From: JAMQKA01 sp043951865
GTDB taxonomy: Bacteria > Bacteroidota > Rhodothermia > Balneolales > Balneolaceae
Reading direction: 5' to 3'
DNA length: 64,000 nucleotides
Assembly (NCBI RefSeq): GCF_043951865.1
Contig: NZ_JBINJF010000003.1
Location: 1-64,000 of the forward strand
Below the pieces are notes generated by a model. That model made no database searches and was not told where the DNA came from. It was given only the letters and a program-made list of their open reading frames with translations. Shown one piece after another: positions 43,662 to 52,833 of the stretch. A program made the position numbers and the translations under genes. Positions within the stretch are counted from its first letter, which is position 1, and every line of letters starts with the position of its first letter.

Positions 43662-44615
43662 TTAAATCTTGTCTTTGATATTGGGTTTTTTGGGCTCACC
43701 CTTGTTTCGGTTTATCAGTTCGCCCAGGAAGCCAATGGAAAAGAACTGCGCTCCCAACACCATCAGCATCACTCCCAAAAGCAACATCGGTCGACCCGAC
43801 AGGTGCGTCCCGAAGAACAGCTTCATCACTGCCAGGTACGCATTGATAAGCCCGCCTACCACCAGGAAGAAAAAGCCGAGCGTACCAAAAAAATGCATCG
43901 GACGCTGCAGGTAGCTGTTGATGAACACCAGCGTCAACAGGTCCAGGAACCCGTGCATGAAGCGGGAGATCCCGAATTTGGTCTCGCCGTACTTGCGCGG
44001 ATGATGCTGCACGACCTTCTCCCCAATGCGGTTATACCCTTCCCACCTGGCAAGAAGCGGGATGTACCGGTGTAGTTCGCCATAGAGGTAGATATTTTCG
44101 ATCACTTCGCGCTTGTAGGCTTTCAGTCCACAGTTAAAATCGTGCAGATCGATGCCCGTTACCCACGAGGTGACTTTATTAAAAAATTTGGACGGGATGG
44201 TCTTGGAAAGGGGATCGTGGCGCTCCTTCTTCCATCCACTGACCAGGTCATACCCCCCGGCAAGCATCTCGATCATGGCGGAGATCTCTGCGGGATCGTC
44301 CTGCAGGTCGGCGTCCATCGTTACGATATAGCGCCCCTCCGCACGCTCAAATCCACTTTGCAGGGCTGAACTTTTGCCGTAGTTCCGCTGAAACCGGATG
44401 CCGTGGGTTTGTTCGTGTTGAGCACTCAACCGTTGAATCTCCTGCCAGGAACCGTCGGAGGAGCCATCATCCACAAAAATAATTTCGTGTCGGTAGGTAC
44501 CGCTAAGTTCTGTTGTAATCCGCTCGTGCAGCTCGGCCAGCGATTCGTCCTCGTTGTAGACCGGAACAACTACGCTAATTTCGAGCTTTGTGTTGTTGGA
44601 ATCTTGTTCAGCCAA
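43662..44615 (-). CDS. GT2 glycosyltransferase, GtrB/DPM1-like
   Basis: A 317-residue enzyme. The GT-A domain has SVVVPVYNEDESLAEL (14-29), IIFVDDGSSDGSW (45-57) and the metal-binding TMDADLQDDPAEI (97-109). It is followed by two C-terminal membrane helices (about 235-260 and 268-295). This pattern is typical of undecaprenyl-phosphate sugar transferases (GtrB, ArnC, DPM1-like) that load a sugar on a polyprenyl carrier. Co-transcribed with the methyltransferase. Confidence 0.9.
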   Translation of the reverse strand: MAEQDSNNTKLEISVVVPVYNEDESLAELHERITTELSGTYRHEIIFVDDGSSDGSWQEIQRLSAQHEQTHGIRFQRNYGKSSALQSGFERAEGRYIVTMDADLQDDPAEISAMIEMLAGGYDLVSGWKKERHDPLSKTIPSKFFNKVTSWVTGIDLHDFNCGLKAYKREVIENIYLYGELHRYIPLLARWEGYNRIGEKVVQHHPRKYGETKFGISRFMHGFLDLLTLVFINSYLQRPMHFFGTLGFFFLVVGGLINAYLAVMKLFFGTHLSGRPMLLLGVMLMVLGAQFFSIGFLGELINRNKGEPKKPNIKDKI

Positions 44616-44697
44616 AATGCTTGAATATTAGCCTGTAAAAAGTTAGATATAACCTAGTTATTAATTTACAAGCGGTAAAGATACATTTTTGGGTCCT

Positions 44698-45024
44698 ATG
44701 AAAAAACTATATTACTCCATCGGGGAAGTCAGTGAAATAACATCGGTGGATCAGCATGTGCTGCGCTATTGGGAGACGGTATTCAACGACCTGAGTCCCC
44801 AGAAGAACAAAGCGGGCAACAGGATCTACAAAGAGGATGATATCGACCTGGTAATCAAGATCAAAGAGCTGGTCCAGGAAAAAAAATACAGCACGGAAGG
44901 GGCGCAGCAGGTGCTGGAGCAGGAGAAAAACGGGAACCAGGAGGAGGTGGAACTGCCCGTTGAAGTGAAGCGGGACCTCAAGGAGATACGCCTGTTTCTG
45001 AAGAAAATTCTCAAGGACCTGTAG
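44698..45024 (+). CDS. MerR-family transcriptional regulator (short form)
   Basis: A 108-residue protein from ATG 44698 (MKKLYYSIGEVSEITSVDQHVLRYWETVF). The MerR HTH/wing (about 5-75) is clear, including LRYWE and NRIYKEDDIDLVIKIKELV, followed by a short coiled-coil region. It lacks the C-terminal effector domain, as in other short MerR proteins of Bacteroidota. A TTG three codons upstream is possible. Divergent from the GT2 gene. Confidence 0.9.
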   Translation: MKKLYYSIGEVSEITSVDQHVLRYWETVFNDLSPQKNKAGNRIYKEDDIDLVIKIKELVQEKKYSTEGAQQVLEQEKNGNQEEVELPVEVKRDLKEIRLFLKKILKDL

Positions 45025-45129
45025 CGGGCGATTGATGAAATGCTGTTTTTCGATCGTTAGCACACGCCTGTTTCGTGCGAGCTCTCACCCGTTCACCAAT
45101 TCCTAATTCCAAATTCTTACGCCACTATC

Positions 45130-46017
45130 ATGGAGATCGATTTATCACAGGTTACGACAGGACCGTTCACCCTGTACACCATAGAAACCGGCCGCTTTCG
45201 GCTTGACGGGGGGGCCATGTTCGGCGTGGTTCCCAAAACTCTTTGGGCCCGACAGGTCGAGGCAGATGACAAAAACCGCATCCCCATGGCGATGCGAAGT
45301 CTCCTGGTTCACTCCGAACAGACCGGAAAGCTCTATTTGATCGACAACGGCATCGGCACCAAGTTTGATGAAAAATATGAGGCGATCTACCAGGTAGACC
45401 ACCAGCACAGCAATCTGTTGGGCTCCCTCTCCCACCACGGGTTTGCCCCCCGTGACATTACCGATATTATCTTCACGCACCTCCACTTCGACCATTGCGG
45501 GGGAACAACCTTCTATGATGAGCAGGGAGTCCTGCAGCACACCTTCCCCCGTGCGCGGTATTACGTTACAACGTCACACTGGGAGACCGCCAGGCATCCC
45601 AATGCCCGGGAAAAGGCCTCTTTTTTTGACGACAATATCAAGCCGATTCAGGAGTCGGGGCGCCTGACACTGGTTGAGGACGGGCACATCTACGAGGAAG
45701 GACTTTCCTCGCTGGTCGTCAACGGCCACACGCTGGGCCAACAGCTGCCGGTCATTAAGGCGAACCAGCAGACCGTTGTCTTTGCAGCGGACCTCCTGCC
45801 GACGGCCTCGCACGTTCCGCTCCCGTGGATTATGGGATACGACATGCGCCCGCTTCGCACCCTCGAAGAGAAGGAGGATATCCTTAACAGGGCCGCAACA
45901 GAAGGGTGGTTCTTCTTTATGGAGCATGACAGCCGCAATGAAGTGATTCAGGTTGATAAAAAGAATGAAAAGTTTACTGCCCGCACCGGGCTCACTCTGG
46001 ATGACCTGGCAGACTGA
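45130..46017 (+). CDS. Metallo-beta-lactamase-fold hydrolase
   Basis: A 295-residue MBL hydrolase. The zinc-binding HxHxDH motif is HLHFDH (117-122) in IIFTHLHFDHCGGTTFY, with later His residues in VTTSHWETARHPN and SLVVNGHTLGQ and Asp in VFAADLLPTASH. The lactonase-like layout (N-terminal VPKTLWARQ, GTKFDEKYEAIYQV) resembles AttM/quorum-quenching-type relatives, but the substrate is unknown. It lies 105 bp after the MerR gene on the same strand. Confidence 0.9.
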   Translation: MEIDLSQVTTGPFTLYTIETGRFRLDGGAMFGVVPKTLWARQVEADDKNRIPMAMRSLLVHSEQTGKLYLIDNGIGTKFDEKYEAIYQVDHQHSNLLGSLSHHGFAPRDITDIIFTHLHFDHCGGTTFYDEQGVLQHTFPRARYYVTTSHWETARHPNAREKASFFDDNIKPIQESGRLTLVEDGHIYEEGLSSLVVNGHTLGQQLPVIKANQQTVVFAADLLPTASHVPLPWIMGYDMRPLRTLEEKEDILNRAATEGWFFFMEHDSRNEVIQVDKKNEKFTARTGLTLDDLAD

Positions 46018-46129
46018 ATAACGTTGTGGCTTTGAAGTGCTCAACAGTATGAAAAAGACCAGAGTCATGTCAACCATAACCATTCGGGGTTACGGGATAC
46101 TGTATCACAGATGACACTGATACTGCAGA

Positions 46130-46361
46130 TTAACCACAGAATAGTTGATTCAACAGTACCATAAAATGATCTAACCTGCTCGGTGGTATCCGCGTTCTGC
46201 CGGTAGCGGCCGAACTCCAGGGCATGACACTACACCAGAGCCACGTGCACCAAACAAAATATCGGTACCAGAAGATGCCCCAATTTCCAGAAGTTGTCCA
46301 TCCCCAGACTTTTCCTTTTTTCCAATGCCGTCGCAAATAGAAAGAAATGAATAGCAGGGAT
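46130..46361 (-). pseudogene. Decayed fragment of a membrane protein gene
   Basis: Read on the minus strand from 46361, one frame gives IPAIHFFLFATALEKRKSLG, then MDNFWKLGHLLVPIFCLVHVA, then LV, then an in-frame stop, then CHALEFGRYRQNADTTEQVR. Composition and hydrophobicity look like a genuine inner-membrane protein fragment, but it has no start, is short, and is interrupted. The family is not recognised. It abuts the repeat at 46381-46521. Confidence 0.3.
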
Positions 46362-46380
46362 CTCTCGTTGTTACATTAAT

Positions 46381-46521
46381 GGAGGAGTTTTGCCGGACGA
46401 TTGTTTGCCCGATACGGGGTATGTACGTTTGTTCAACATCCCAGCTACGGGGTGTCGGTCGGCGACTTCAACCAAAAACGGGCACTGAGCATCTTCAAAA
46501 TCGTGGTTTTGCAAAGCTCTC
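46381..46521. repeat. Divergent member of the GGTTTTGCAAAG repeat family
   Basis: The right end GGTTTTGCAAAGCTCTC (46505-46521) matches type II copies; the left end GAGGAGTTTTGCCGGACG (46382 on) is degraded. Length about 140 bp equals the type II copies. The interior (TCGGCGACTTCAACC, TCTTCAAAATCG) is only weakly similar. It lies 90 bp before the DUF4175-type gene in the gap 46018-46612. Confidence 0.5.
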
Positions 46522-46612
46522 TCCCTATACGCAGATAAATAGTTGTTTTTTATGCAAACAGATGATAACCTTTTGGACTGTGACAAAATGAAGGGGCATA
46601 ATACAGGCTGAT

Positions 46613-49600
46613 ATGAAGGAACCAATTGACCAGAAAGCAGACCGGCTTGTTCGGCGCATTGAGCGACGATATCACCGCTTGCGCCGGCAGGGAATCGCAG
46701 GACGGCTTCTGCTGCCGTTGTCCATCTTTTTCGCGGGCATCGCACTCTTTACCTGGGTGGAGCAGCAGCTCTATTTTTCGTCCACCATCAAGATGGCCGT
46801 CGGCGGTGGATTGCTTGCAACCGGCGGCGCGATCCTCTGGTGGCAACTAAAAAAAGCCTCATCCCCTTCCCTATATGAGTTTTATGCCAGGTTGTCCGAC
46901 GACATTGATACCCCTGCGCTCAAACATGCGCTCGACCTTTCACTGAAGAGCCGCGACCGCCACCTGAAGCTGTACCGTTCCGCTCTCAAAAAGAACCTGG
47001 AATCGATCTCCTGGAATGAAATTCACGACAGGGTTGACCGGAAGTTAAAACAGCTGCCCACAACCCGCTTTTTTCACCGGGCGGCCGGGGCAGTGACATT
47101 TTCGCTGCTGCTGCTGATTCTTTCTGCATTTGTCAATACCGAGGCCTTTCTCCGCACGGCACGGTTCTGGAATGATTTTCAGAAACCCAATCCCTATACT
47201 TTTACCGTAACGCCCGGAGATACAACCATAGAGCAGGGAGGCACCTTTCAGCCCGCCGTCACCTTTGAGGGCCCCGTCCCCGAGGAGCTACTGCTCGGTA
47301 TCAAAACCGATGTCGAGAACAAGTTTCGGTACCGTCCCCTGCAGGAAACAGCGGAAGGCACTTACACCGCTGAATCGATCCGGCTGAATGCCGACGCCTC
47401 CTATTTTGTAAAAATGGCCGAGTTCAGCAGCGGCCAGTATGAGGTGGATGTACAGCTCCGCCCCCGATTTGAGTCGCTCTCCGTCGAAATTTTTCCACCC
47501 AGTTATACGAAACTGGATTCAACGACCTATACCTATCCCTTCTCGCAGGTTAAAGCCTACCAGGGTTCCGAAATTAGGATACGGGGCATAGCCAACAAGC
47601 CGCTCCGGAAGCTCCAAATGATCGCCTCGGTTAGTGAGGATACGCTGCAGCCCGACCAGTCCGTTGCTGAATCATACCTGTTCCGGCGGTCGGTCAGCTC
47701 CACTGATACGCTTCAGTTTACCATGAGCGACTCTTCCGGGCTGAGCAACAACAACGACTTTGCTTTTGCTGTTGAGGCGGTCCGGGATGAGCCTCCATTC
47801 GTAGAGCTGGCTGAACCGGCTGAAAATGTGCAGATGAGTGCTCCCGCCCCGCTGGATATCATATACCGCATCAGCGATGATTTCGGGATATCTTCCACCA
47901 CCCTGCACTACGAGATTCAGCGTGCATTTACCCAGCAGCCGGAAACCGGTTCCATGGGGCTGGATACCGCACCTATGAACAGCGATCTTGCCTATGAGTG
48001 GGATGTCCCGGAGCTGAACCCCAAACCGCGCGATGTCATTACGTTCTGGATAGAGGTGACCGACAACGACAACTATAACGGGTCTAAAAGCTCGCGATCC
48101 CGCAAGCTTACCATCACTCTTCCCTCCCTCGTTGAAAATATCGAGGATATCGACCGGCAGGAGTCCGATGTACAGCAGAACCTGGAGGATGTATCCCGGT
48201 CGTTCGAGGAAATGCAGGAAGAATACCAGCGCTTCAAACAGAACCTGAAACAAAATCCCGAAACCAACTATGAGCAAAAACAGATGCTCCAGGAGGTTCA
48301 GGACAAGCAGGAAGAGATCGACAAAAAGGTTGAAGAGCTGAACAGGAAGTTCGAGGAGATTCGCAACGAGATCAACAAAAATGATCTTGTATCTGAGGAG
48401 ACCCGCCGGGCATACCAGGAGCTGCAGAACCTGATGGAGGAGATTGACGATCCCGAACTCCGGAAGGCGCTGGAGGAGCTGCAGCAGTCGCTGGGCCAGA
48501 TGGACCAGCAGGAGTTGCGGAAGGCGCTGGAAAATTACGAATTCAACGAGGAGGTATACAAGGAGCGTATCAACCGGACGATTGAGCTTTTCAAGACCCT
48601 GAAGATGAACAGCGACCTTGAAAAGATGGCAAAAGCACTCGAAAACCTGGCACAAAAGGAGGAGGAAGTTGCCAACAGCGAATCCTCCCCTTCCGAAAAA
48701 GCGGACCAGCAGGAAGCGATTCAGGATGACACGGAGAACATTTCGGAACAGATAGAGAATCTGGATCAAAATGCGCCCGAAAAATCGCAACAACGGATCA
48801 ACGAGTTGCAGCAGCAGAGCCGGCAGGAGCTTGACGACCTTAAAAAGCAGCTGCAGGAAAATATTGACCAGCTCAGGGAGCAAAGCCGGCAAAATGACCA
48901 GCAAAATCAACAAAAACAGCAGCAGGAACAGCGCCGGCAACAGCAGCAGATCCAACAGCAGTTTCAGCAGCTCTCTCAAAAAATGAGAGAGGCCAAGCAG
49001 CAACTCAACCAGCAGCGGATGCAGGTCAATATGGAAGCGCTCCAAAATATATTGTACAACCTCGTGAACCTTTCCGAGGAACAGGAAACCCTTACCCAGA
49101 ACACCGAACGCCTTGCCAACCGCAGCCAGGCGTTTGTCGAAAAGGCCCGCACCCAGCAGAATATAAGCCAGCAATTTACTCAAGTATCTGATTCATTGTT
49201 TGCCGTTTCTGCACAGATTCCGGGATTCTCGAACCAGATCATCACCAAAAAGAAAGAGGTGCAACAGAGCTTGCAGCGATCGGTGGAACAGCTTTCGGAA
49301 CGAAACAAGTCGCAGTCTACCTACGCCGAGCGACAGGCATTTGGCGGTATTAATGAGCTCTCCTCAATGGTCGCCTCCCTGATGGACCAGCTGCAAAACC
49401 AGCAGCAGAACGGTATGGGCGGGGGAATGAGTATGCAACAGTTCATGCAGCAGCTGCAGAATATGTCCGGCAGCCAGCAACAGCTGAACCAGCAGATCCA
49501 GAACCTGATTAACGACATCCAGGGCGACCGCCTCACGCGCGACCAGATCGACCGGCTTAACCAGCTTGCGAAGCAGCAGAATCGCATCCGCAAGCAACTG

Positions 49601-49996
49601 CAGGAACTGCAGCAAAGTGGGGAACTGGAGGCCGGTGACAAAATGCTCAGCGAACTGCAGCGGATGGCCGATGAAATGGAAAACACGATCAATGACCTCC
49701 GCGGTGGACAGGCAGACAGTGAACTGGTCAAACGGCAGGAGAATATCCTGTCCCGCATGCTCAACGCCGAAAAGGCGATGCAGGAGCGAGGCAAAAAGGA
49801 TGAACGCGAAGGGACAGAGGCTGAAGACCCGCCGCGATCGGTGCCACCGGACATGACCCTGGAGGAGCTTCAAAAGAAAATGCGCAACCTGCTGAACGAT
49901 CCCAGCCAGACCCGATTTTCAGAAGATTACCAACGTCTGATAGAGCAGTATTTCGAGCTCCTGAAACAGCTCGAGGATGAGGGTGTTTCGAGTTGA
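46613..49996 (+). CDS. DUF4175-type large membrane coiled-coil protein
   Basis: A 1127-residue protein. N-terminal membrane helices are at about 30-47, 58-76 and 160-178. Ig-like extracytoplasmic modules follow (about 190-500, with PFVELAEPAENVQMSAPAPLDIIYRISDDFGI). The rest is a very long coiled coil (about 510-1120) rich in Gln and Glu. Residues about 757-804 are extremely Gln-rich (QQNQQKQQQEQRRQQQQIQQ). This matches large DUF4175-family proteins in Bacteroidota-like genomes, whose function is unknown. It is probably anchored in the inner membrane with the coiled coil in the periplasm. Single gene. Confidence 0.72.
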   Translation: MKEPIDQKADRLVRRIERRYHRLRRQGIAGRLLLPLSIFFAGIALFTWVEQQLYFSSTIKMAVGGGLLATGGAILWWQLKKASSPSLYEFYARLSDDIDTPALKHALDLSLKSRDRHLKLYRSALKKNLESISWNEIHDRVDRKLKQLPTTRFFHRAAGAVTFSLLLLILSAFVNTEAFLRTARFWNDFQKPNPYTFTVTPGDTTIEQGGTFQPAVTFEGPVPEELLLGIKTDVENKFRYRPLQETAEGTYTAESIRLNADASYFVKMAEFSSGQYEVDVQLRPRFESLSVEIFPPSYTKLDSTTYTYPFSQVKAYQGSEIRIRGIANKPLRKLQMIASVSEDTLQPDQSVAESYLFRRSVSSTDTLQFTMSDSSGLSNNNDFAFAVEAVRDEPPFVELAEPAENVQMSAPAPLDIIYRISDDFGISSTTLHYEIQRAFTQQPETGSMGLDTAPMNSDLAYEWDVPELNPKPRDVITFWIEVTDNDNYNGSKSSRSRKLTITLPSLVENIEDIDRQESDVQQNLEDVSRSFEEMQEEYQRFKQNLKQNPETNYEQKQMLQEVQDKQEEIDKKVEELNRKFEEIRNEINKNDLVSEETRRAYQELQNLMEEIDDPELRKALEELQQSLGQMDQQELRKALENYEFNEEVYKERINRTIELFKTLKMNSDLEKMAKALENLAQKEEEVANSESSPSEKADQQEAIQDDTENISEQIENLDQNAPEKSQQRINELQQQSRQELDDLKKQLQENIDQLREQSRQNDQQNQQKQQQEQRRQQQQIQQQFQQLSQKMREAKQQLNQQRMQVNMEALQNILYNLVNLSEEQETLTQNTERLANRSQAFVEKARTQQNISQQFTQVSDSLFAVSAQIPGFSNQIITKKKEVQQSLQRSVEQLSERNKSQSTYAERQAFGGINELSSMVASLMDQLQNQQQNGMGGGMSMQQFMQQLQNMSGSQQQLNQQIQNLINDIQGDRLTRDQIDRLNQLAKQQNRIRKQLQELQQSGELEAGDKMLSELQRMADEMENTINDLRGGQADSELVKRQENILSRMLNAEKAMQERGKKDEREGTEAEDPPRSVPPDMTLEELQKKMRNLLNDPSQTRFSEDYQRLIEQYFELLKQLEDEGVSS

Positions 49997-50164
49997 TATT
50001 ATCTCCCGCTGTTCTTCCTTTTCCGGATATCCCTCAGCCCAGGTTTCTCACGAGCATTCTGGGGATCCTTTAATAATGGCATGATTGCTCTTTTTCCCGG
50101 AAAAGCGATGTTCTTTTTTACATAAACAAAAACGAACCCAAAGATTACCGGTCATTGCATTGGT

Positions 50165-50265
50165 TAAAGGTTGCAGGTTAAAAGTTGAAGGTTGTAGGTT
50201 TTAGGTCTGTCAGCCTGTAACCTGCAACTTTTAACCTGCAACCTTTCAACCTGTAACTTTTAACT
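50165..50265. repeat. AACCTGCAAC-type inverted repeat array
   Basis: Left arm 50165-50205 reads AAAGGTTGCAGGTTAAAAGT then TGAAGGTTGTAGGTTTTAGG. The right arm, about 50214-50265, is its reverse complement and contains AACCTGCAACTTTTAACCTG. Each arm is itself a degenerate tandem of the unit GGTTGCAGGTTAAAAGTT. It forms a long hairpin between the convergent DUF4175-type and glycerate kinase genes and could act as a bidirectional transcription barrier. Confidence 0.65.
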
Positions 50266-50298
50266 AACCCCGCCTCTGCTTCGCTTTACAACACATGC

Positions 50299-51609
50299 TT
50301 AATCCACCAGCACAATCTGTATATCCATCAGGTTGTTGCCGGTGGGACCAGTTTTGAGGAGTGTTCCCATCGCTTCATGAAAATGGTAGGCGTCATTATT
50401 TTTCAGGTGCTCATATGGGTCTATCCCTTTCTCCTGAGCCTCTGCAACCGTTGATCCCGTCACGACAGCACCAGCCGCATCCGTGGGACCGTCAATACCG
50501 TCGGTTCCGGCACTCAGCCATGTAATATTTTCATAACCCGCAATCTCCAGGGCGCCTCTCAGGGCCAGTTCCTGGTTGCGTCCTCCTTTCCCATCACCTG
50601 TTACCTCGACGGTGCTCTCCCCATAAAAGATAAAGGCGACCGGCAGCGGGGCTGGCACCTGCTGCTCCTTTACCGAAATAACCTTGTCAGCGATATCGCG
50701 GGCCACTTTAGCCACATCTTTGTTATAGGCCTGTGGTGCCACCCAGCAGTCATATCCCGCCTCCTCCATCAGTTCACACGCCTTTTGTGCCAGTTTCTGT
50801 GCCGAACCCACGATAATGGAGATATGGTTGTCCACCGGATCTTCTCCCGGCTTTACTGTTTCAGGAACAATGCCCTCTATCCCCTCCTCAATATGTTTTC
50901 GGGCCGCCCCGGGCAGCTTCTCCCAGAGCTTGTACTCCAGCAGAATATGGTACGCATCCTGGAAAGTAGAGGTATCCGGTGTTGTAGGGCCGCTCCCGAT
51001 CACCTGCATATCATCATTGGGGACATCAGAAATTACGAGATCCAGCAGTGTAACAGCGGGATCTACATGGCGCAGAAGTTGTCCCCCTTTTACCCGGGAG
51101 ATATGCTTTCGGACCGTATTTATTTCGTGGATGTTGGCTCCACAGTTGTTCAGCTGTTCATATATCTGGTTCAGTTCGTCGACCGTAATATCGCCCGCGG
51201 GCTGACAAACCAGCGACGAGGTTCCCCCGGAAATAGCGTACAGCAACAAGCTGTTTTCCGGTACACGCTCCATGAATGAAGTAATCTTCTCTGCGGCACT
51301 GATACTGGTGGAGTCCGGCACCGGGTGAGCAGCCTGGTGAAATTGAATGCTCTCCTTTTCTTCAGCCGGATCGTAGGGGCTTACGGCCAGCGCCCCGGCC
51401 ACCCGGTCGCCAATTTCCTCGCAGAGGGTGCGAACCATCTCCCATGCCGCCTTTCCGCTGCCCACCACGTAAATTCCGTCGAATCCGTCCAGCTCTATTT
51501 CAACTTCTCCGGATCGGATCTTGTTTTCCCCGACAATCTGTCTCAAAACAGTTGATGGTTTTTGCGCGTCAAGCGATCGGCGAAAAATTTGTTCGGCCAG
51601 TGTATTCAT
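50299..51609 (-). CDS. Glycerate 2-kinase (MOFRL/DUF4147 family)
   Basis: A 436-residue enzyme phosphorylating D-glycerate to 2-phosphoglycerate. The N-terminal DUF4147 domain has YVVGSGKAAWEMV (50-62) and LLYAISGGTSSLVCQPAGD (about 121-139). LVISDVPNDDMQVIGSGPTTPD is characteristic, and the C-terminal MOFRL domain has FIFYGESTVEVTGDGKGGRNQELALRGAL and LSAGTDGIDGPTDAAGAVV. Class-II-type kinase by sequence. No glyoxylate or serine pathway genes neighbour it. Confidence 0.92.
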   Translation of the reverse strand: MNTLAEQIFRRSLDAQKPSTVLRQIVGENKIRSGEVEIELDGFDGIYVVGSGKAAWEMVRTLCEEIGDRVAGALAVSPYDPAEEKESIQFHQAAHPVPDSTSISAAEKITSFMERVPENSLLLYAISGGTSSLVCQPAGDITVDELNQIYEQLNNCGANIHEINTVRKHISRVKGGQLLRHVDPAVTLLDLVISDVPNDDMQVIGSGPTTPDTSTFQDAYHILLEYKLWEKLPGAARKHIEEGIEGIVPETVKPGEDPVDNHISIIVGSAQKLAQKACELMEEAGYDCWVAPQAYNKDVAKVARDIADKVISVKEQQVPAPLPVAFIFYGESTVEVTGDGKGGRNQELALRGALEIAGYENITWLSAGTDGIDGPTDAAGAVVTGSTVAEAQEKGIDPYEHLKNNDAYHFHEAMGTLLKTGPTGNNLMDIQIVLVD

Positions 51610-51697
51610 TTCCTGTCATTCCAGTTTTACAGTTCAGTTAAGAGAATAATTATAGCTGTTCTGGGAATTGATTTCTAACCTGAATTACTGTCAATAG

Positions 51698-51752
51698 CGC
51701 TTTGCAAAACCGTTGTTCACCCAACTTCTTCATCTTCGCGCATTCGAAATTC
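51698..51752 (-). repeat. Partial type II repeat at the 3' end of the GT2 gene
   Basis: GCGCTTTGCAAAACCGTTGT at 51698-51717, followed by TTCGCGCATTCGAAATTC, is the reverse complement of the right half of the type II copy at 54409-54547 (GAATATTTCGAATCCGCGAA ... ACAACGGTTTTGCAAAG). Only this half is visible. It directly abuts the GT2 stop codon. Confidence 0.55.
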
Positions 51753-52523
51753 TTAATTCTTGTAGATGGAGAAAAACTCGTATCCCATTTTCCCGACCTC
51801 CACCAAACTCCCCCATGCCAGCCCCATAATCCTCCTACATCCACTCGTGTGCTTATCGATCACTTTCCATTTATAGTAGATAGTTCGCAGCCGATTTCTC
51901 AACCTGTTTGTGTATCCCCGCTCGTACCGGCGGTACAAATAAACCGGCTTGTCAATAATTTCAACCGTATTCGCCTCCCGCAGCAGACGGATGGCGTAGT
52001 CTTTATCCTGCGCGCGTAAAAGATTTTCATCATAGAATCCCACCCTCTCCATCAATGCCTTTGACACCAGCATGCTGTTTTGATGAAACGGCGATTTGAT
52101 GTTAAAAAGCAGTTCCTTAATCAGCCTTTCCCTGTTCTTATTGGGTGTAAGAGATCGATAACCGAGTATCCTGTGGCCGTCAAAGGTTGAGAAACCTCCA
52201 AGAACCAGTTCGGCCCCGGTTTCTGTGGCCCGCTCGTAACGCGTCCGCAAGCTGTGAACCGGCAGCTTGTCGTCGGCGTCCAGTATGGTGATAAAATCTC
52301 CGCGCGCCCTGGAAAGGACCCGGTTAATTGCCACACTTTTGCCCTGGTGCCTGATTTTGAGATAGTGAAACTTTGACCTGCGGTCATTGTCCAGGCGCGC
52401 CCTGATCTGTCTAATCGTGGAAAAGGTGTTATCGGTAGAGCCGTCATCTGCGATCATCAGCTCAACGTCGCTGAAACTGTTGGCAAGGACACTTTCTACC
52501 GCTTCAGCCAGCAGCGCGGCCAT
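51753..52523 (-). CDS. GT2 glycosyltransferase with a broken or shifted 5' end
   Basis: A 256-residue readable frame starting MAALLAEAVESVLANSFSDVELMIADDGSTDNT. The GT-A metal motif FITILDADDKLP follows, with a C-terminal domain carrying LRAQDKDYAIRLLR. The usual opening IT-VIIPTYN lies in frame just upstream (52524-52553) but has no start codon. An ATG at 52579-52581 is out of frame by one base. Removing one A from the AAAA run (complement of 52569-52572) would give M-H-K-K-R-P-D-I-A-R-ITVIIPTYN. So there is either a frameshift mutation or a sequence error. Part of the polysaccharide region. Confidence 0.75.
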   Translation of the reverse strand: MAALLAEAVESVLANSFSDVELMIADDGSTDNTFSTIRQIRARLDNDRRSKFHYLKIRHQGKSVAINRVLSRARGDFITILDADDKLPVHSLRTRYERATETGAELVLGGFSTFDGHRILGYRSLTPNKNRERLIKELLFNIKSPFHQNSMLVSKALMERVGFYDENLLRAQDKDYAIRLLREANTVEIIDKPVYLYRRYERGYTNRLRNRLRTIYYKWKVIDKHTSGCRRIMGLAWGSLVEVGKMGYEFFSIYKN

Positions 52524-52620
52524 ATTGTAGGTGGGAATAATGACAGTTATCCGTGCGATATCGGGCCGTTTTCTTATGCATGGTTACCTATCAGATAAGA
52601 AACGACCGGGTTTATTGCAA

Positions 52621-52735
52621 GAGGGCTTTGGAAACCTGTTATCCTCGTTCTGTGGGAGTTGTAAGCCTATTTAAAGGTCAACAAAGTCGGTGGTACAACC
52701 ACCTCCAACAAAATAGCAGGTTCTGGAAAGGTCTC
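52621..52735 (-). repeat. Type I dispersed palindromic repeat, copy 5 (inverted)
   Basis: GAGGGCTTTGGAAACC (52621-52636) and GGTTCTGGAAAGGTCTC (52719-52735) flank CTCGTTCTGTGGGAGTTGTA and GTCGGTGGTACAACCACCTCC. It lies about 40 bp upstream of the suspected true start of the GT2 gene, in the 310-bp gap to the WecA/MraY-like gene. Confidence 0.83.
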
Positions 52736-52833
52736 TTTAAATGAGTCCCAAGTCATTCGCCGGGCGACAACACCATTCATTTGACGAGTAATTCAAAGAT
52801 ATCTGCCAGAATATTGTGACAGAGGGCCGGTAC

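Noticed and set aside
44641..44659. AGTTAGATATAACCTAGTT as a fourth copy of the candidate iron operator
   Set aside because: The right half matches only 4 of 7 positions and the neighbours (GT2, MerR) have no iron link.
47672..49183. A 503-codon minus-strand open frame opposite the DUF4175-type gene
   Set aside because: It is the mirror of the Gln/Glu-rich coiled coil (CAG/GAG giving Leu-rich translation) and lacks any independent support.
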